From: Corella eumyota
Lineage: Eukaryota; Chordata; Ascidiacea; Phlebobranchia; Corellidae
DNA length: 64,000 nt
Reading direction: 5' to 3'
Assembly (NCBI GenBank): GCA_963082875.1
Contig: OY720103.1
Span: 5,456,001 to 5,520,000 of the forward strand
In this document: one piece after another, positions 49,399 through 64,000 of the stretch
Layout: each line of letters starts with the position of its first letter
Numbering within the stretch: the first letter of the stretch is position 1
Program-made: the position numbers and the translations under genes
Notes under the pieces: model-generated
Databases searched by the model: none
Told to the model about the DNA's origin: nothing
Seen by the model: the letters and a program-made list of their open reading frames with translations, nothing else

Positions 49399-49431
49399 GC
49401 GGCGGGCCACGCAGGCGACAGCAACACAATC

Positions 49432-49447
49432 GGCCCTTTTCAGGGCC
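49432..49447 (+). terminator. Histone 3' stem-loop, H4 unit D
   Basis: GGCCCTTTTCAGGGCC. Confidence 0.93.
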
Positions 49448-50129
<682 letters not shown>

Positions 50130-50161
50130 GCGAACGCAGCAGCGTGCCGCACCACACAAAC

Positions 50162-50177
50162 GGCTCTTTTCAGAGCC
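50162..50177 (+). terminator. Histone 3' stem-loop, H3 unit D
   Basis: GGCTCTTTTCAGAGCC. Confidence 0.93.
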
Positions 50178-50600
50178 ACCCGTTCAACAAGAAAGAGTTC
50201 CGAGTAACGTCGGCCGGCGCCGCGCGATTGGCCGACCGGCCGTGCGACGTTCTTTTGCCGCCGAAGCGACCCGCGCTCTCGGCCTCGTTTCGAGAAAGCT
50301 AGCCGGTCGGGCAAAAGAGGGAAACCCCCCACTGGCTGCGACAGGCAAGAGAGAAAGAGGCGCGCCGATCGGCCAGCGCGACGTTCTTTTGCCGCCGAAG
50401 CGACTCGCGCTCTCGGCCTCGTTTCGAGAAAGCTAGCAGGTCGCGAAAAAAGAGGGAAACCCCCCACTGGCTGCGACACAGCGAGGAGCGGCGGTTGGTT
50501 CGCGCACGTGTGTTTGCCGAAAATTGGCAACGAGGGCGCGGCGCAAAATGACGACGAAAACATTCGAAGTCCGGGCATCTCTCTGCAATTCTGTTCGGGT
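50178..50600. repeat. H3-H2A spacer with tandem duplication, unit D
   Basis: Two modules as at 20703; no gene seen. Confidence 0.8.
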
Positions 50601-50616
50601 GGCTCTGAAAAGAGCC
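50601..50616 (-). terminator. Histone 3' stem-loop, H2A unit D
   Basis: GGCTCTTTTCAGAGCC on the minus strand. Confidence 0.93.
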
Positions 50617-50651
50617 GTTTCGAGTTTTTTCGTTCGCGCCGTCGTCGTTGC

Positions 50652-51508
<857 letters not shown>

Positions 51509-51868
51509 ATGGCAGCATCAAAAGGCACGAAGAAGGCAGTCAAGAAGGCCGCGCCGGCCGAAAACAAAAAGAAGCGACGCGCCCGCCGAAAGGAGAGCTT
51601 CAGCATCTACATTTACAAGGTGCTCAAGCAGGTGCACCCCGACACCGGCATCTCCAGCAAGGCGATGAGCATCATGAACTCGTTCGTGAACGACATCTTC
51701 GAGCGAATCGCGTCCGAGGGCTCGCGCCTGGCAACCTACAACAAGCGGCACACGATCAGCAGCCGCGAAATCCAGACCGCCGTGCGACTGCTCTTGCCCG
51801 GCGAACTGGCCAAGCACGCCGTGTCGGAGGGCACCAAGGCCGTGACCAAATACACCAGCTCGAAGTAG
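51509..51868 (+). CDS. H2B: Histone H2B, unit E
   Basis: Same 119-residue protein as at 17590. Confidence 0.97.
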   Translation: MAASKGTKKAVKKAAPAENKKKRRARRKESFSIYIYKVLKQVHPDTGISSKAMSIMNSFVNDIFERIASEGSRLATYNKRHTISSREIQTAVRLLLPGELAKHAVSEGTKAVTKYTSSK

Positions 51869-51903
51869 TTTTTCGACGACGACGAAAAAAAAAACAGCGA
51901 AAC

Positions 51904-51919
51904 GGCTCTTTTCAGAGCC
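51904..51919 (+). terminator. Histone 3' stem-loop, H2B unit E
   Basis: GGCTCTTTTCAGAGCC. Confidence 0.95.
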
Positions 51920-52588
51920 ACCCCTCGTGCTCGAAAGAGAAAAGCCACCACGCCCGTTCGCGGGCCCCATCGAAAAACACGTTTATTAATATTTTTATTA
52001 TCAGACAAAGTTGTTGTTGTTGTTGTTCGCTCGTTCGCAAATAGCGGCGAGAAGATCGAAATTTCGCTCGGGCCCCGGTCGCTCGAGTGCTTTCGGCGGC
52101 CGCGCGAGCTCGCAAAACGACGGGACGGCTACGCCCCACGACGGCCAGACCTGCGCCCTTGGGCGCGCCGCGGTTCCTGCGAGGCGCCAAGGCGACGAAA
52201 GGCGGCGGCGCGGGCCCGTCGCTCGCCGAACGGGCCAAACGAGGCGAGCAAACTCGCCAAAACGCGGCCCGGCAGCGTTTTGCCGAGGTTCGGCGACCGA
52301 CCGCGAGCGAAGCTCGGCCACCACGCGCACGGCGACGCGACGGGGGGCTGCGGCGGCCGAAGACGCTCGTTTCGAGCCGCTGCCGAGCTCCGTCCGAGGT
52401 CGCGCGGCCGCGCCGCAGCAAGAAACGTGCTCGCGCCTTAGCACAGATTCGCCAGCAAAAGCCGCCGCCAGGCCGATCGCTCCGTTCGCGTCGTTTCGTT
52501 TCGGTTCGACAGCGAGCTATTTATAACGCGTCATAGCAGTGGCCGGGCTTTCATAGCGAAAAGCGAAATCGAACGAAGACCAACCAAC
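51920..52588 (+). promoter_or_regulatory. H1 promoter, unit E
   Basis: TATTTATAA at 52518-52526; one G-to-A near 52237 relative to other units. Confidence 0.6.
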
Positions 52589-53206
52589 ATGACAGCCCAA
52601 CAGCAACAGCAACAGTCCGCCGGCAAAGCCAAGAAGACGCCGAAGGCCGCGCCGCCGGCGCACCCCACCTACCGGGTCATGGTCGCCGCCGCCGTGGCCG
52701 CGACCAAGAACAAACGCGGCACGTCTCGCCAGGCCATCGTCAGCTACATACGGAGCAACTACGACGTAAAGGACGGCACGGCCAGCCGCAACGTCACCGC
52801 CGCCGTCAAGCGAATGACCGCCGACAAGACTCTCGCGCAGACCAAGGGCACGGGCGCGTCCGGCTCTTTCAAGCTTCCCGTCGCCGAGAAGAAGAAGAAG
52901 CCCGCCGCCGCCGCCGCCGCCGCTAAAAAGCCGGCCGCCGCCGCAGCAGCGAAGAAGAAGAAGCCCGCGGCCGGCCAGAAGAAGACCGGCACGCCGTCCA
53001 AAAACAAGCGGGCCGCGGCCAAGAAGTCGGCGCCCGCCGCCTCGAAGAAGGCCACGCCGAAAAAGGCAGCCAAGAAGCCCGCCGCGAAAAAGGCCACGAC
53101 GGCGGCCAAGAAGCTCGCGGCCGCCAAGCCGAAGCCGAAGAAGCCCGCCGTGAAGAAGGTCGCCGCGAAAAAGTCGACGACGGCGAAAAAGGCCAGCAAG
53201 AAGTAG
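52589..53206 (+). CDS. H1: Histone H1, unit E
   Basis: 205 residues, Ala runs 7 and 6, AAAKK form. The LINE target is unoccupied. Confidence 0.96.
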   Translation: MTAQQQQQQSAGKAKKTPKAAPPAHPTYRVMVAAAVAATKNKRGTSRQAIVSYIRSNYDVKDGTASRNVTAAVKRMTADKTLAQTKGTGASGSFKLPVAEKKKKPAAAAAAAKKPAAAAAAKKKKPAAGQKKTGTPSKNKRAAAKKSAPAASKKATPKKAAKKPAAKKATTAAKKLAAAKPKPKKPAVKKVAAKKSTTAKKASKK

Positions 53207-53247
53207 CCGGCGCGGCGTTGCGCCCGTCTGGCGCGCCCTCACACAAC

Positions 53248-53263
53248 GGCTCTTTTCAGGGCC
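53248..53263 (+). terminator. Histone 3' stem-loop, H1 unit E
   Basis: GGCTCTTTTCAGGGCC. Confidence 0.9.
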
Positions 53264-54618
<1,355 letters not shown>

Positions 54619-54650
54619 GCGAACGCAGCAGCGTGCCGCACCACACAAAC

Positions 54651-54666
54651 GGCTCTTTTCAGAGCC
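54651..54666 (+). terminator. Histone 3' stem-loop, H3 unit E
   Basis: GGCTCTTTTCAGAGCC. Confidence 0.93.
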
Positions 54667-55081
54667 ACCCGTTCAACAAGAAAGAGTTCCGAGTAACGTC
54701 GGCCGGCGCCGCGCGATCGGCCGTGCGACGTTCTTTTGCCGCCGAAGCGACCCGCGCTCTCGGCCTCGTTTCGAGAAAGCTAGCCGGTCGGGCAAAAGAG
54801 GGAAACCCCCCACTGGCTGCGACAGGCAAGAGAGAAAGAGGCGCGCCGATCGGCCAGCGCGACGTTCTTTTGCCGCCGAAGCGACTCGCGCTCTCGGCCT
54901 CGTTTCGAGAAAGCTAGCAGGTCGCGAAAAAAGAGGGAAACCCCCCACTGGCTGCGACACAGCGAGGAGCGGCGGTTGGTTCGCGCACGTGTGTTTGCCG
55001 AAAATTGGCAACGAGGGCGCGGCGCAAAATGACGACGAAAACATTCGAAGTCCGGGCATCTCTCTGCAATTCTGTTCGGGT
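54667..55081. repeat. H3-H2A spacer with tandem duplication, unit E
   Basis: As at 20703 but 8 bp shorter at the start of the first module (GCGCGATCGGCCGTGCG). Confidence 0.8.
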
Positions 55082-55097
55082 GGCTCTGAAAAGAGCC
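55082..55097 (-). terminator. Histone 3' stem-loop, H2A unit E
   Basis: GGCTCTTTTCAGAGCC on the minus strand. Confidence 0.93.
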
Positions 55098-55132
55098 GTT
55101 TCGAGTTTTTTCGTTCGCGCCGTCGTCGTTGC

Positions 55133-56000
<868 letters not shown>

Positions 56001-56360
56001 ATGGCAGCATCAAAATGCACGAAGAAGGCAGTCAAGAAGGCCGCGCCGGCCGAAAACAAAAAGAAGCGACGCGCCCGCCGAAAGGAGAGCTTCAGCATCT
56101 ACATTTACAAGGTGCTCAAGCAGGTGCACCCCGACACCGGCATCTCCAGCAAGGCGATGAGCATCATGAACTCGTTCGTGAACGACATCTTCGAGCGAAT
56201 CGCGTCCGAGGGCTCGCGCCTGGCAACCTACAACAAGCGGCACACGATCAGCAGCCGCGAAATCCAGACCGCCGTGCGACTGCTCTTGCCCGGCGAACTG
56301 GCCAAGCACGCCGTGTCGGAGGGCACCAAGGCCGTGACCAAATACACCAGCTCGAAGTAG
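56001..56360 (+). CDS. H2B: Histone H2B, unit F, Gly-to-Cys variant
   Basis: 119 residues with MAASKC instead of MAASKG at position 6 of the tail. Otherwise identical. Confidence 0.96.
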   Translation: MAASKCTKKAVKKAAPAENKKKRRARRKESFSIYIYKVLKQVHPDTGISSKAMSIMNSFVNDIFERIASEGSRLATYNKRHTISSREIQTAVRLLLPGELAKHAVSEGTKAVTKYTSSK

Positions 56361-56395
56361 TTTTTCGACGACGACGAAAAAAAAAACAGCGAAAC

Positions 56396-56411
56396 GGCTC
56401 TTTTCAGAGCC
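56396..56411 (+). terminator. Histone 3' stem-loop, H2B unit F
   Basis: GGCTCTTTTCAGAGCC. Confidence 0.95.
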
Positions 56412-57048
56412 ACCCCTCGTGCTCGAAAGAGAAAAGCCACCACGCCCGTTCGCGGGCCCCATCGAAAAACACGTTTATTAATATTTTTATTATCAGACAA
56501 AGTTGTTGTTGTTGTTGTTGTTCGCTCGTTCGCAAATAGCGGCGAGAAGATCGAAATTTCGCTCGGGCCCCGGTCGCTCGAGTGCTTTCGGCGGCCGCGC
56601 GAGCTCGCAAAACGACGGGACGGCTACGCCCCACGACGGCCAGACCTGCGCCCTTGGGCGCGCCGCGGTTCCTGCGAGGCGCCAAGGCGACGAAAGGCGG
56701 CGGCGCGGGCCCGTCGCTCGCCGAACGGGCCGAACGAGGCGAGCAAACTCGCCAAAACGCGGCCCGGCAGCGTTTTGCCGAGGTTCGGCGACCGACCGCG
56801 AGCGAAGCTCGGCCACCACGCGCACGGCGACGCGACGGGGGGCTGCGGCGGCCGAAGACGCTCGTTTCGAGCCGCTGCCGAGCTCCGTCCGAGGTCGCGC
56901 GGCCGCGCCGCAGCAAGAAACGTGCTCGCGCCTTAGCACAGATTCGCCAGCAAAAGCCGCCGCCAGGCCGATCGCTCCGTTCGCGTCGTTTCGTTTCGGT
57001 TCGACAGCGAGCTATTTATAACGCGTCATAGCAGTGGCCGGGCTTTCG
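56412..57048 (+). promoter_or_regulatory. H1 promoter with deleted leader, unit F
   Basis: TATTTATAA at 57013-57021 is kept and (GTT) is one repeat longer. About 36 bp of H1 leader before the LINE are lost: GGGCTTTC is followed directly by GTGACAGCCC, so the H1 ATG is gone on this side. Confidence 0.7.
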
Positions 57049-57062
57049 TGACAGCCCAACAG
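57049..57062 (+). repeat. Partial target-site copy, left of LINE 4
   Basis: Only TGACAGCCCAACAG remains of the 19-bp site. Confidence 0.88.
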
Positions 57063-57261
57063 ACGAAGAAAAGCAGCATATAATTAGATCGCGAAGTTCT
57101 GCCCGATTTTTGTCTGTCAGTCTTAGTTCAGTGAAAGTTAACAAAGAGTTCTACAGAATCTTTGGATTACTACTTAATTTCTGAAAAAAAACAAGCACCA
57201 CAAATAGGAGTATATTTTTCTGAAGACCCCTCAACCCAGATTATACATCCCCACTGCCAAA

Positions 57262-58436
57262 ATGGCGAAAAGAAACAGAAATGCTGCGAAAAACAACCAA
57301 GCAGTAGCAGATACCCTAAACACTTCACCGCTTAACCCAACTCCAACCCATACTCCAACTAGGCCTGTAATACCACCAAGAACAAAACATTCTCAAAAAA
57401 CCTACGACAACCAAACCCAATACCACTACATCAACAATGAAACCCCTCCCCAAAAAATAATGAAGAAAACTATCCTTCAACATCAAAAACCGCCAACAAT
57501 CAACCAACTTACGCCCAAATTACAACAAAACCTTCAACCGTTCCAAACCAAAACCAATTCGTCTGTGACCACGAAACAGATGTGTTGATAAAATTCACTG
57601 AAATGAGACCTCGAAATTGGCTTATCAACGAAATTAAAAACCTAAAATTTGAACCCACACATCTTGAAAGTCTATTCTGCAAATTCAACGGCCTAGCTAT
57701 TATCACAATGAACAACAGGCAAAATGCTAAAAAACTGGAAGCCAATGTCAACAACTTAATTGATAATAAAACGTGGCAAAATGTCAGCTACTGCAAGCTC
57801 TGGAAACAGGACTTCGTACCCATAACGGTGCAAGATATACCAGGCCGATACACAGATGAACCGATTATAGAAATTTTTTTACAAACTTACAATCTGCCAG
57901 TTACAAAGGTGCATAGACAACGAGACCCAAACGGTATCCTTACAGGAAAACGTTTCTTTTATGTAAACGGTGACCTCCTAAAGCAAGTAAAAATCCCTAC
58001 ATTTTTCAAAATTCAAGGCTACCACTTTCCAGTTTACTATTTTGGACAAAGAACCCCAAAAGTACCACAAAATGCAGACACCCAACAACAAGCATCGAAT
58101 AAAGTCAACACACCACAACAAAAAATCGTGAAAGAAAACAACAACCAACCCGTAAAACCACACCAAGCTGAGCAATCAATGATCAGCAGTGAATCTTCTC
58201 AAGCCTCCGGACCGCCGCCTAAACGACCACTCTTTCACCATTCTACACCATCTCACCAACTATCAACATCAAAACTAACAACCATAGACTCTTGTGTATT
58301 TATAACCGACGAAGAAAGAAGAACCATAGAACAATACCATCATGAACATAATCTCACATTAGAATGTTCAACCTCATCCGACGATCAAGACTCCACCCCG
58401 GAAGGACCCCAAGCAAACCAAACGGTACCTTTTTAA
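57262..58436 (+). pseudogene. LINE 4 ORF1, frameshifted
   Basis: One C is missing from the CCCCC run near 57450 compared with LINES 1-3, so the frame from 57262 ends at 57588. The remaining sequence is still open from 57582 to 58436. One further change (GSSQ to ESSQ) is present. Confidence 0.9.
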
Positions 58437-58693
58437 CATTTCTCGTAACCTTAAACTTTAATATAATGATTTTTCTAATTTATATTGCTTTCATTCGTTT
58501 TATGTATAATATGCTTAACACCTGGAACCCACAGTTAAAACCAACCCATAATCGCAAAAATCAAACCAACGCTAAATTTCACAACCAAAGGCACAAAATA
58601 AACCCAATTTTACACAACAACAAATTACCAAAACCTTACCTACCTACTTTCCATAAATCGAAAATAATCTTTTTTAAATACACACCTGGATGA
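58364..58693 (+). CDS. Small middle ORF of LINE 4
   Basis: 109 codons, NIMIFL form, with the ATGA overlap at 58690-58693. Confidence 0.4.
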   Translation: MFNLIRRSRLHPGRTPSKPNGTFLTFLVTLNFNIMIFLIYIAFIRFMYNMLNTWNPQLKPTHNRKNQTNAKFHNQRHKINPILHNNKLPKPYLPTFHKSKIIFFKYTPG

Positions 58694-61600
58694 CGTCGAT
58701 GTTAAAAATTACCTCCTTGAACTGCAACGGGCTTGGCGACCCCGTAAAACGCCAAGCCCTTTTTGCCAGCCTTTCTCAGACCCAAAATTCCATAATACTA
58801 CTGCAGGAAACTCACTCCCACCACCATCTTGAACAGCTCTGGTCCAACGAATGGAAGGCTGGCAAATCCTTTTTCTCCTCCTCCCCCACATCTACCATCG
58901 CTCGTGGGGGCGTTGCAATTCTAATAAACACAAATAATTTAATAGCCAAAAACGTTAATCTTACTCCAGACGGCCGCACAATAAGTATCGATATAGATAC
59001 GTATACCCACACCTTTCACATAGTCAACATTTATGCACCTTGCTCCGGTCATTACAAAAACTTGACTGAAAATACCAACTATTTTAACTCTATCTTTCAC
59101 CTGGTTTCATCGCAATACCCCACAATTGTAGCTGGTGATTTTAATAACATTGAAAACTTCAAACTCGATCTCAACCCACCAATTATCAACAAAACTAACA
59201 ATCATTCGTTCTTTCGATTTTGCGAAACCCTTTCTATAGCTGATGCATTAAGGAAACTCCAACCAAAAATAAAACAATATACGTATACCAGTTTAACCAG
59301 TCAATCAAGAATAGATAGAATATATACATCAAACCAAATTAAAACAATATCCCACAACATAATACCATGCTGCCTTTCCGACCATGATTTTGTCACAGCA
59401 GATCTAACTCTCAGCTCAGCACAAAAAACAAACAAGGGCCAAGGCACTTGGCGAAATAACATCAAAATCTATCTGGACCCATCTTTTACACATTACATAT
59501 CACATACCATACCACACCTGAACGACAACACAACAGAAATAACAAATACGTGGACTAAAATTAAGAGTTTTATAAAAAATGCCAATATCAAATTCGCCAA
59601 AAAGCACTCAAATAATTTTACCGATATGAGAAATAAACTAGAACTACAACTTGAAGAGGCAAAATTAAACTTACAAGGAAATCTAAATCAACAATTGACC
59701 CAGAAATATTTCAACCTTAAAAAACAACTGTACAATTTACACAGATCTCATACCAAAAACAAAATTCTGCAAACAATACTTTCCACAACATATACCAACG
59801 CCCCGGACAGCTACATATATTCCCTTTTGAAATCAAAAACCGAGCCCACGGAAATCCTCGAACTATACGACGACCATCTTCTGCCCTTTACAAAAACCCG
59901 TGAACTCCTAGACATAACTTTCAACTACTATAAAAATATTTACAAGCCACCAACTTTAGTAAACACCCACCCCTTTTTCAACCAACAATTTCCACAATTA
60001 ACAACAGACCAATCAGATCTCTTAACCAAGCCGATAACAAAAGCAGAAATTCTGACAACAATTAAAAGCCTTACTAAAAACAAAGCCCCAGGCCCTGATG
60101 GTCTTTCTAACGAATTGTTTATCTCCCAACAGGAAGCCTTGCTTCCACCTCTGCTAAAACTGTTCAACCATTTTCTTGAAACTGGATTAATCCCAGCAAA
60201 TTTCAAAACTGGAAAAATTACCCTTATTCACAAAAAAAGCTCCAAATCTGAGATAAAAAATTACCGCCCCATCTCTTTACTAAATTCAGACCTTAAATTG
60301 TTTAACAAAATATTAGCCAACCGGATAAAACTCATAACACCATTTTTACTCAGTGGAACCCAATTTGCTCAACCAGGCCTCTCAGTTGTAGGTGCAAGCC
60401 TGCTACTGAGAGACATCTACCATAAATTGTCTTACAATAAAGTAACAGGCTACATGCTTTCACTCGACTTTGCCAAGGCTTTCGACTCCATCAGTCATTC
60501 TTTCCTGTCGCAAGCTCCACAACACTTCAATTTTCCTCAAAAATTCATTAAACTAATCGACACTTTACACTCAGACATTTTCTCCACTATATACATAAAT
60601 AAACATCCAACATCCCCCGTCCCGATTCGAAACGGTGTCAGACAAGGATGTCCCCTAAGCCTACACTTGTTTACTCTTGCTCTAGAACCGCTACTCCTGT
60701 ACATGCAACATCAACAAGATGTCATCGGAGTACGACTTACAAGCCGACATACCATCAAAGCGGTCGCGTATGCCGACGACATAACCCTGACCCTTACCAC
60801 CCCCCGGTCCATCCACGCTGCCCTATCAACTCTTCAACTTTTTTCAAATGCCTCCGGACTGAAACTCAATCACGAAAAAACCAAAGCACTGCTTATCAAC
60901 CCACCCACTGCTGTAATAAACCTACCTCAAAATATCACTTGGACTAATTCTGTAATAACTCCACTTAACATCCCAATTGGAAAACCTAAATTTATAACGC
61001 AACATTGGAACCACATATGCCAAAAGATATCCGACGAAGAAAAATGTCTAAGAAAAATATTTTCGACACTAGACCACAAAGCTGTACTTTCCAAAACAAA
61101 GCTCCTGCCACATATTATAAATTTTGCATCAGTCTACCCAATGCCAAAAACAAAACAAATCACCATCTCCAACATAATCTTAAGATACGCCCTTAAAAAT
61201 CAAAATCAATTACAGCTGGAAACCCTGGCACTTACTCGAACTAACGGGGGCTACTATTTCCCCAATATAAGGCTTTACTCGGACCTTTTCTTTCTCAAAC
61301 CAATATTCTCCCACTTTAATTTTCGTAAAAACAGTACTCCTCCATCTCCGCAAGACTTAACAATCGAATATAATATCGGACTCCTCCTCTCCAAAACGTA
61401 TGAAATGCCTTATCTAAATTCGATTCCACACGCCGACATACTTACACCACTTTATAAACACTACATCGACATCATTAACAATTACAAATTAACCCCAAAG
61501 CACCTCCAATTAAACTCAATCTCAAAACTTTACAAAACCCTGAACAACCAACCTAAACAAGACAAGACAACACCACTGTATGGCCGAACATACACAATAA

Positions 61601-62132
61601 CATTCTCTCAAACAACCTAAAAACTATAAATTATAAAATTACTCAAAATGTACTTTCCACCAGATCAACTTTCTTACCCAATCTCCTAGACAATAATTCA
61701 AACTGCCCTCTCTGCAATACAAACGCATATGAAACGTCAATCCACTTACTCCACAAATGCAACAAAATTTCTCCCCTTCTCACTTATACCAACAACATTT
61801 TTACAAAACTCACTGGACATGACCATAACATATTTCAAAATTCCGACCATATGAACTTAAGCCCACCTTCAACAATTTCAATAGTAAACCTAGACCAATA
61901 CGTACTACTAATATCAACACTCCACCATAAAATTTGGCAATACAGGAATAAAATAGTCTATGAAAAACATACCTTCTCACAAAAAAAATTAATCGCTTCC
62001 TATATTCAATCCATACAATCCAGACTCCACTTTGAAACAAATAAGCCATACCCGATATACACTAGCCAAATAGCCGAATTAGTACAAGTAATACAGACAA
62101 CAGAACACCACTACCACACAGCAATAACCTAA
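58690..62132 (+). pseudogene. LINE 4 ORF2, truncated by frameshift
   Basis: The frame runs 976 codons to 61620, then a 5-bp duplication (GACAA, near 61561-61570) shifts it. The endonuclease and RT domains are whole; the CCHC knuckle and C-terminus lie in another frame. T609A, L610P and T691A in the RT are private changes. Confidence 0.92.
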
Positions 62133-62388
62133 AAATTAACGTACATAACACTGCCAAAATAAACCTATTTTCTCCTTACTAATCCTTTCAATGTTTTCAA
62201 TTTTTTACTTTAACTATATGCATGTAAACGCCGTGAACATTTACTATTGTTATTTTGAACTTTAATGTATTTCTCCATTTTCATCACCCGTACTCCTTGT
62301 TATTTTCCTTTTTGTTTTTTTGTTATGAATTACGCGCAATATTCTTTATTTGTATCACCCTTATGTAATGCAAATAAACAAAAAAATA

Positions 62389-62407
62389 CAACATGACAGC
62401 CCAACAG
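62389..62407 (+). repeat. Target-site copy, right of LINE 4
   Basis: A full CAACATGACAGCCCAACAG, reopening H1 at 62393. Confidence 0.93.
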
Positions 62408-63004
62408 CAACAGCAACAGTCCGCCGGCAAAGCCAAGAAGACGCCGAAGGCCGCGCCGCCGGCGCACCCCACCTACCGGGTCATGGTCGCCGCCGCCGTG
62501 GCCGCGACCAAGAACAAACGCGGCACGTCTCGCCAGGCCATCGTCAGCTACATACGGAGCAACTACGACGTAAAGGACGGCACGGCCAGCCGCAACGTCA
62601 CCGCCGCCGTCAAGCGAATGACCGCCGACAAGACTCTCGCGCAGACCAAGGGCACGGGCGCGTCCGGCTCTTTCAAGCTTCCCGTCGCCGAGAAGAAGAA
62701 GAAGCCCGCCGCCGCCGCCGCCGCCGCTAAAAAGCCGGCCGCAGCAGCGAAGAAGAAGAAGCCCGCGGCCGGCCAGAAGAAGACCGGCACGCCGTCCAAA
62801 AACAAGCGGGCCGCGGCCAAGAAGTCGGCGCCCGCCGCCTCGAAGAAGGCCACGCCGAAAAAGGCAGCCAAGAAGCCCGCCGCGAAAAAGGCCACGACGG
62901 CGGCCAAGAAGCTCGCGGCCGCCAAGCCGAAGCCGAAGAAGCCCGCCGTGAAGAAGGTCGCCGCGAAAAAGTCGACGACGGCGAAAAAGGCCAGCAAGAA
63001 GTAG
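62393..63004 (+). CDS. H1: Histone H1, unit F, rebuilt downstream of LINE 4
   Basis: 203 residues, Ala runs 7 and 4 (unique), AAAKK form. The extra A in the LINE tail puts the upstream LINE ATG out of frame, so no 14-residue extension is possible here. Confidence 0.85.
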   Translation: MTAQQQQQQSAGKAKKTPKAAPPAHPTYRVMVAAAVAATKNKRGTSRQAIVSYIRSNYDVKDGTASRNVTAAVKRMTADKTLAQTKGTGASGSFKLPVAEKKKKPAAAAAAAKKPAAAAKKKKPAAGQKKTGTPSKNKRAAAKKSAPAASKKATPKKAAKKPAAKKATTAAKKLAAAKPKPKKPAVKKVAAKKSTTAKKASKK

Positions 63005-63045
63005 CCGGCGCGGCGTTGCGCCCGTCTGGCGCGCCCTCACACAAC

Positions 63046-63061
63046 GGCTCTTTTCAGGGCC
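63046..63061 (+). terminator. Histone 3' stem-loop, H1 unit F
   Basis: GGCTCTTTTCAGGGCC. Confidence 0.9.
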
Positions 63062-63677
<616 letters not shown>

Positions 63678-63710
63678 GCGGCGGGCCACGCAGGCGACAG
63701 CAACACAATC

Positions 63711-63726
63711 GGCCCTTTTCAGGGCC
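63711..63726 (+). terminator. Histone 3' stem-loop, H4 unit F
   Basis: GGCCCTTTTCAGGGCC. Confidence 0.93.
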
Positions 63727-63997
63727 ACCCGTTTAACGCAAGAGAGAGTTACTTAGACCGGCACGCCGGGCGATGTTTTTTTCGCCGCCGAATCGACTCG
63801 CCTTCCCGGCCTCGCTCGGCGCCGTTTCATTGGCGCTCAGCGGAGCGCGCTCATTGGCCGCGCGCCGGCGCGCCAATTCTTCGACCAACGGCAAGCGACG
63901 CAGTGGCAGTATAAAAGGCGCTTCGAACCGAGCGACGACATCAGTTTCAGTGGAACGTCGTCGCAATAAACAAGCAGACCAAGCAAAAAGCAAAGAA
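63727..63997 (+). promoter_or_regulatory. H3 promoter, unit F
   Basis: TATAAAA at 63910-63916. A G-to-A change (TCGCAATAAAC for TCGCAGTAAAC) lies in the leader. The window ends at 64000 where the other five copies have the G of the H3 ATG; here the base is A. Confidence 0.75.
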
Positions 63998-64000
63998 ATA

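Larger units (their letters stand above)
57063..62388 (+). mobile_element. LINE 4: H1-targeted LINE, full length but frameshifted
   Basis: About 5,326 bp. Both ends are at the same nucleotides as in LINEs 1-3, but ORF1 and ORF2 each carry one frameshift, so this copy is probably non-autonomous. The left flank has a deletion and the 3' A-run has one extra A. Flanking H1 variants differ from units B and D, pointing to a separate insertion. Confidence 0.92.

Overview
The window is animal (metazoan) nuclear DNA. It carries an intron-rich ankyrin gene with GT/AG introns, tRNA-derived SINEs in those introns, intronless replication-dependent histone genes with the canonical 3' stem-loop, and an APE-type LINE. 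AT-rich introns of a few hundred bases plus this SINE style would suit an ascidian tunicate, but that host guess is weak.

Region 1 (1-17381) is AT-rich and holds part of one plus-strand gene. I can chain 29 exons with consistent splice phases and no in-frame stop, about 1,360 residues. They encode a basic leader, an AT-hook and a long run of ankyrin repeats. Both ends of the gene lie outside what is visible. Its introns carry fresh and decayed copies of a tRNA-derived SINE, a second short repeat and a pyrimidine-rich degenerate repeat.

Region 2 (17382-64000) is GC-rich and starts abruptly. It is a head-to-tail array of histone quintets, about 4.46-4.49 kb per unit without insertions, in the order H2B(+), H1(+), H4(+), H3(+), H2A(-). 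Six units are present, called A-F here; F is cut by the window end. Each gene has a TATA-like box; the H2A-H2B divergent spacer has CCAAT and octamer motifs; every gene ends in a GGCTCTTTTCAGAGCC-type stem-loop. H3 of unit A, H2A of unit D and H4 of unit E are frameshifted by small indels at short direct repeats.

The most unusual system is a two-ORF APE/RT LINE of about 5.3 kb. It sits at exactly the same nucleotide of histone H1, 15 bases into the coding sequence, in three of six units (B, D, F). In unit D two full-length copies lie in tandem at that one site. Each insertion is flanked by a 19-bp duplication that contains the H1 start codon, so a complete H1 reading frame is rebuilt downstream while the H1 promoter is left facing the LINE. 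This looks like a sequence-specific, histone-H1-targeted non-LTR retrotransposon, analogous in strategy to the R elements of rDNA. Shared variants suggest that the insertions in B and D descend from one event copied with the unit, that one LINE of unit D is a second insertion into the regenerated target, and that the unit F insertion is separate and decaying.
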